Part shown: piece after piece, positions 6,515 to 8,735 of the stretch
How the letters are laid out: every line of letters starts with the position of its first letter
Numbering within the stretch: the stretch's first letter is position 1
From: Rhodospirillaceae bacterium
GTDB lineage: Bacteria > Pseudomonadota > Alphaproteobacteria > MPNO01 > UBA2964
Reading direction: 5' to 3'
Length of the DNA: 8,735 bases
Assembly: GCA_002724505.1 (NCBI GenBank)
Contig: PBOV01000003.1
Coordinates: forward strand, 1-8,735
Notes under the pieces: model-generated
Told to the model about the DNA's origin: nothing
The model's input: the letters and a program-made list of their open reading frames with translations, nothing else
The model's database searches: none
Position numbers and translations under genes: made by a program

Positions 6515-7357
6515 TCAGCCGGGGACGAAGGTAAAAACTTGCTCGTCGATCGGCAGTCCAGCCATATAAGCACCAAGATCCCCCGGTGCAGAGTTCACGG
6601 ACATCGCAGTGAAAAATCGTCCTTTTGAACGAATTTTCAGCCTGCTTTCTCTAAAGGGGAATGGGGCAAAAGAATAAGTATTATTGCCTTCTGGTCTAAT
6701 CGTCACTGATGTTTCACTGGTATTGTTTTCTGGGACGTGCGTAAAGACCTCGACTGCCCGTTCATCTTCATGTCTAAGATTAAAATAAAGAGCTAGCGTA
6801 TCGCAAAACTGTAAGAGCTTGTAATTGCGGTACAAATTATTTTCCTCAACCCAATTTTTTGTTTCCGGATTAGCGCTAATCTTTTCTTTTAGAGCGTTTT
6901 GACGTTCGACTTCAGCAGACAGAATTGCGTTAGTCTCTTCAGCCGTTTCTGGCGAAATCGGCACAGAGGTCGAGCCCCCTTGCCTCACCCTAAAATTTGA
7001 AAAGCCATATCGCGCATGATAAAGACCCCAAGTATGCATAGAGGCCAATAGCCCACAATAATCGTGATGGGCTTGATTATAGTCAGGAGACAATTTGGTA
7101 GTTGCTGCTCCACCCGGCCCTTTGGCACCCCCTACACCCGTAGGGAAGCCGGAAATTGGGTCAAGTACCGGGCTGGCATCAAACTCATCCCAACCCCGGT
7201 CGTGATGACCAATAACATATATCGTCTCCTCATATGGATCTGGAACTCCAAATCTGGCATTACCAAATGCCCGGGCAAATTGTTCGCACAACTCATTATG
7301 CTCAGCCATCAAACTGATAAATCGAGGTTCGCCCATGGGTCCACTTTGAATCATCAT
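6515..7357 (-). CDS. DUF3891 family protein
   Basis: A 280-residue cytoplasmic protein that I recognise as DUF3891, a family without an established function to my knowledge. Family landmarks are the HHDRGWDEFD segment (51-60) followed by SPVLDPISGFPTG (62-74), LLASMHTWGLYHARYG (103-118), YKLLQFCDTLALYFNL (179-194) and FAPFPFRESRL (230-240) near the end. The series His20, His51/His52-Asp53, His108 and Asp186 resembles the metal-binding H...HD...D layout of HD-domain phosphohydrolases, so a metal-dependent hydrolase is possible; this is my inference. Start ATG 7357 follows GAAAGG (7371-7366) with eight bases between. The gene lies 82 bases after the right-edge TPP gene on the same strand and before the complete TPP gene, so it is probably part of their transcription unit. 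No truncation or frameshift is seen. Confidence 0.8.
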   Translation of the reverse strand: MMIQSGPMGEPRFISLMAEHNELCEQFARAFGNARFGVPDPYEETIYVIGHHDRGWDEFDASPVLDPISGFPTGVGGAKGPGGAATTKLSPDYNQAHHDYCGLLASMHTWGLYHARYGFSNFRVRQGGSTSVPISPETAEETNAILSAEVERQNALKEKISANPETKNWVEENNLYRNYKLLQFCDTLALYFNLRHEDERAVEVFTHVPENNTSETSVTIRPEGNNTYSFAPFPFRESRLKIRSKGRFFTAMSVNSAPGDLGAYMAGLPIDEQVFTFVPG

Positions 7358-7365
7358 GGCTGAAG

Positions 7366-7371
7366 CCTTTC
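7366..7371 (-). promoter_or_regulatory. Ribosome binding site of the DUF3891 gene
   Basis: GAAAGG on the minus strand lies eight bases before ATG 7357 and eleven before the adjacent in-frame ATG at 7354. The spacing favours the first ATG. Confidence 0.6.
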
Positions 7372-7439
7372 TAAGTTAAAGGAACTTACTCAGCGTGTAC
7401 TTAGCATCTCGATATAGCGTGAAATATACAGTCTAGAGC

Positions 7440-8735
7440 TTAGGCTGCTTCGCCACGGCGCCACGTAATGACATCAATCAAAGCGGGTTTTCCTTTCTTA
7501 ACTTGTTCTATTCCGCGAGCAACCGCTGGCCCTATTTCCTTCGGATCGAATATAGGTCCTTCCGCATACCATTCCATACCCTTTGCGATATGGGCAAAGT
7601 CTGGTTCTGGTCCCTCAAGGTCCATACCAATATATGCCCGATCCGGGTCGGTACCGCGTTTGTTAGCAACCGAAATCTGATGTGCCCAATCGTTATAGTA
7701 GGCGCGATTATTATACATTATCACGAGCATGGGAATTTCGTACTTCGCAGCAACCCACATTGCGCCGAGATCAAACATTAGATCTCCATCGGGCTGAAGG
7801 TCGACCACCAACTTATCTGTATTTTTGTAAGCATACGCCACACCCATTGAGATACCAAATTGGGTAGCGGTGCCAAGGTCTCTTCCAGGGTGTTGATAGG
7901 GCTTGTCAAAATTCCAGACTTTTCGAACCCAGTCTTTTAGTGTGCCCGCTGTAAGTACCCAATCCTCGCCTTTGATTGCCTCCCAAACTTCAGCGGCCAT
8001 GCGCCCCTCATGCATTGGCATCTGATCCCAGGTATCTTTGACCTGCTCCTGCCACTTAGTCCACTGAGCGGTATGCTTCTCTTCTACATCCTTTGTTCTT
8101 TCAAGAATTCTTGCAGCCAGCTTATCATCTTCCTTTATACGAGCTGTGCATGCCTCAGAAAGCGCGGGAATGGCGTTCGCGGTATCGGCCAGGATCCGCA
8201 TATCCCAATTGTGATGCTTGTTATAATCTGTGGCCCATTTGCTGATCTCGATATCGGCAAAACCAATGTCTATCCACTTGCAATCCGACGTCGTGACTGC
8301 CTCAACTTCACGAGTTTCCCAGTTAGGCTTATGAGAACCCCGCGTCCAGTCTATGACATCCAGTGCTACCACTAGATCGGCCCCCTTAAAAGCATCCAAA
8401 TGCATTGAGACATTCAGCGGGTGGCGGTTTGGAAAACCAAGACGTTTGTTGATATCAAAAACCGGTGAGCCAACTGTTTCTGCAAGCTTGACGGTATCGT
8501 CAAAGCCAATTGGGGCCCGGGCCGCATATTCTGTTAAAAGGACGGGATAATCAGCAGCCAACAACATCTCAGCCGCGTCATCAATCAGCTTTGGGTCAGC
8601 CGCAAGACGTGGCGGAACCTTTACGGCATCTTCCGAAGGTATTTGAATATTTTCGGTGAGCTCAGCTTCCTGAATACCGGCGTCATAGACCATGTAAACG
8701 GGACCCTGCGGCTCTGTCATCATTATAGAATAGGC
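7440..8735 (-). CDS. Thiamine pyrophosphate-dependent enzyme, paralogue of the complete one (5' partial)
   Basis: The frame is open to the right edge; the ATG at 8723 is internal, because the codons before it (AYSI) continue the match to AYSVMMTARQGP of the complete paralogue at its residue 160. The visible 431 residues hold the end of the pyrimidine domain, the central domain and the whole pyrophosphate domain. About 160 N-terminal residues, including the activating glutamate, lie outside. Blocks shared with the paralogue include KWIDIG, EISKW, EDWVLTAG, QPDGDLMF, YNNRAYYNDW, RGTDP-RAYIGMDL and IEQVKKGKPAL. The magnesium motif again reads PDGD (visible residues 315-318) with Asn342-Asn343 after the same 24-residue gap. 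It is the first gene of a minus-strand run followed by DUF3891. It may form a mixed oligomer with the paralogue or act on a different 2-oxo acid; the sequence does not say which. Confidence 0.9.
   Translation of the reverse strand, partial: AYSIMMTEPQGPVYMVYDAGIQEAELTENIQIPSEDAVKVPPRLAADPKLIDDAAEMLLAADYPVLLTEYAARAPIGFDDTVKLAETVGSPVFDINKRLGFPNRHPLNVSMHLDAFKGADLVVALDVIDWTRGSHKPNWETREVEAVTTSDCKWIDIGFADIEISKWATDYNKHHNWDMRILADTANAIPALSEACTARIKEDDKLAARILERTKDVEEKHTAQWTKWQEQVKDTWDQMPMHEGRMAAEVWEAIKGEDWVLTAGTLKDWVRKVWNFDKPYQHPGRDLGTATQFGISMGVAYAYKNTDKLVVDLQPDGDLMFDLGAMWVAAKYEIPMLVIMYNNRAYYNDWAHQISVANKRGTDPDRAYIGMDLEGPEPDFAHIAKGMEWYAEGPIFDPKEIGPAVARGIEQVKKGKPALIDVITWRRGEAA

Noticed and set aside
8010..8375. 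A 121-codon plus-strand frame opposite the right-edge TPP gene
   Set aside because: It is antisense to a conserved coding region. The leucine- and cysteine-rich product looks like a reading-frame shadow and not a membrane protein.
8712..8723. ATG 8723 as the true start of the right-edge TPP gene
   Set aside because: The frame continues to the window end and the codons upstream of the ATG still match the paralogue, so the gene is cut by the window edge.

Overview
The window looks like chromosomal DNA from a proteobacterium of intermediate base composition. Genes are densely packed, Shine-Dalgarno sites are clear (GGAG or AAAGGTGGG types), and there are no phage, transposon, plasmid, CRISPR or RNA-gene signals. 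The protein families (FMN 2-hydroxy-acid dehydrogenases, 'thiamine pyrophosphate-requiring' IlvB-like enzymes, an xanthine-dehydrogenase-family molybdenum subunit, a YCII protein and a DUF3891 protein) are typical of metabolically versatile, perhaps marine, alphaproteobacteria. The lineage is an inference and cannot be fixed from this sequence.

Layout. On the plus strand, positions 1-105 are the last 34 codons of one FMN-dependent 2-hydroxy-acid dehydrogenase, and 151-1224 is a complete second member of the same family. A 387-base gene-poor stretch follows (1225-1611). A minus-strand gene (1612-3948) encodes a molybdopterin-binding large subunit. Its promoter region (3949-4111) is shared divergently with a plus-strand YCII-domain gene (4112-4546). 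The rest of the window is a minus-strand block, given here in transcription order. It begins with a TPP-dependent enzyme cut by the right edge (8735-7440), followed by a DUF3891 gene (7357-6515). After a GC-rich hairpin comes a complete second TPP-dependent enzyme (6409-4625), which converges on the YCII gene.

How the genes may work together. Two enzyme families each occur as a pair: the FMN dehydrogenases and the TPP enzymes. With the molybdenum hydroxylase they suggest a mandelate-like catabolic sequence. In it, a 2-hydroxy acid is oxidised to a 2-oxo acid (FMN enzyme), the 2-oxo acid is decarboxylated or its C-C bond cleaved to an aldehyde (TPP enzyme), and the aldehyde is oxidised to a carboxylic acid (molybdenum hydroxylase). 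This is inference from family chemistry and clustering; the substrate cannot be read from the sequence. The iron-sulfur and FAD subunits normally needed by the molybdenum enzyme are not in the window.

Four start or edge points differ from the longest open frames. The molybdenum subunit most likely starts at ATG 3948, because the GTG at 3960 lies in its ribosome binding site. The YCII gene most likely starts at ATG 4112, not TTG 4055. The right-edge TPP gene is open to the window end and does not begin at the internal ATG at 8723. The partial gene at the left edge is too short to appear as a normal open reading frame, but the C-terminus it shares with its neighbour identifies it.
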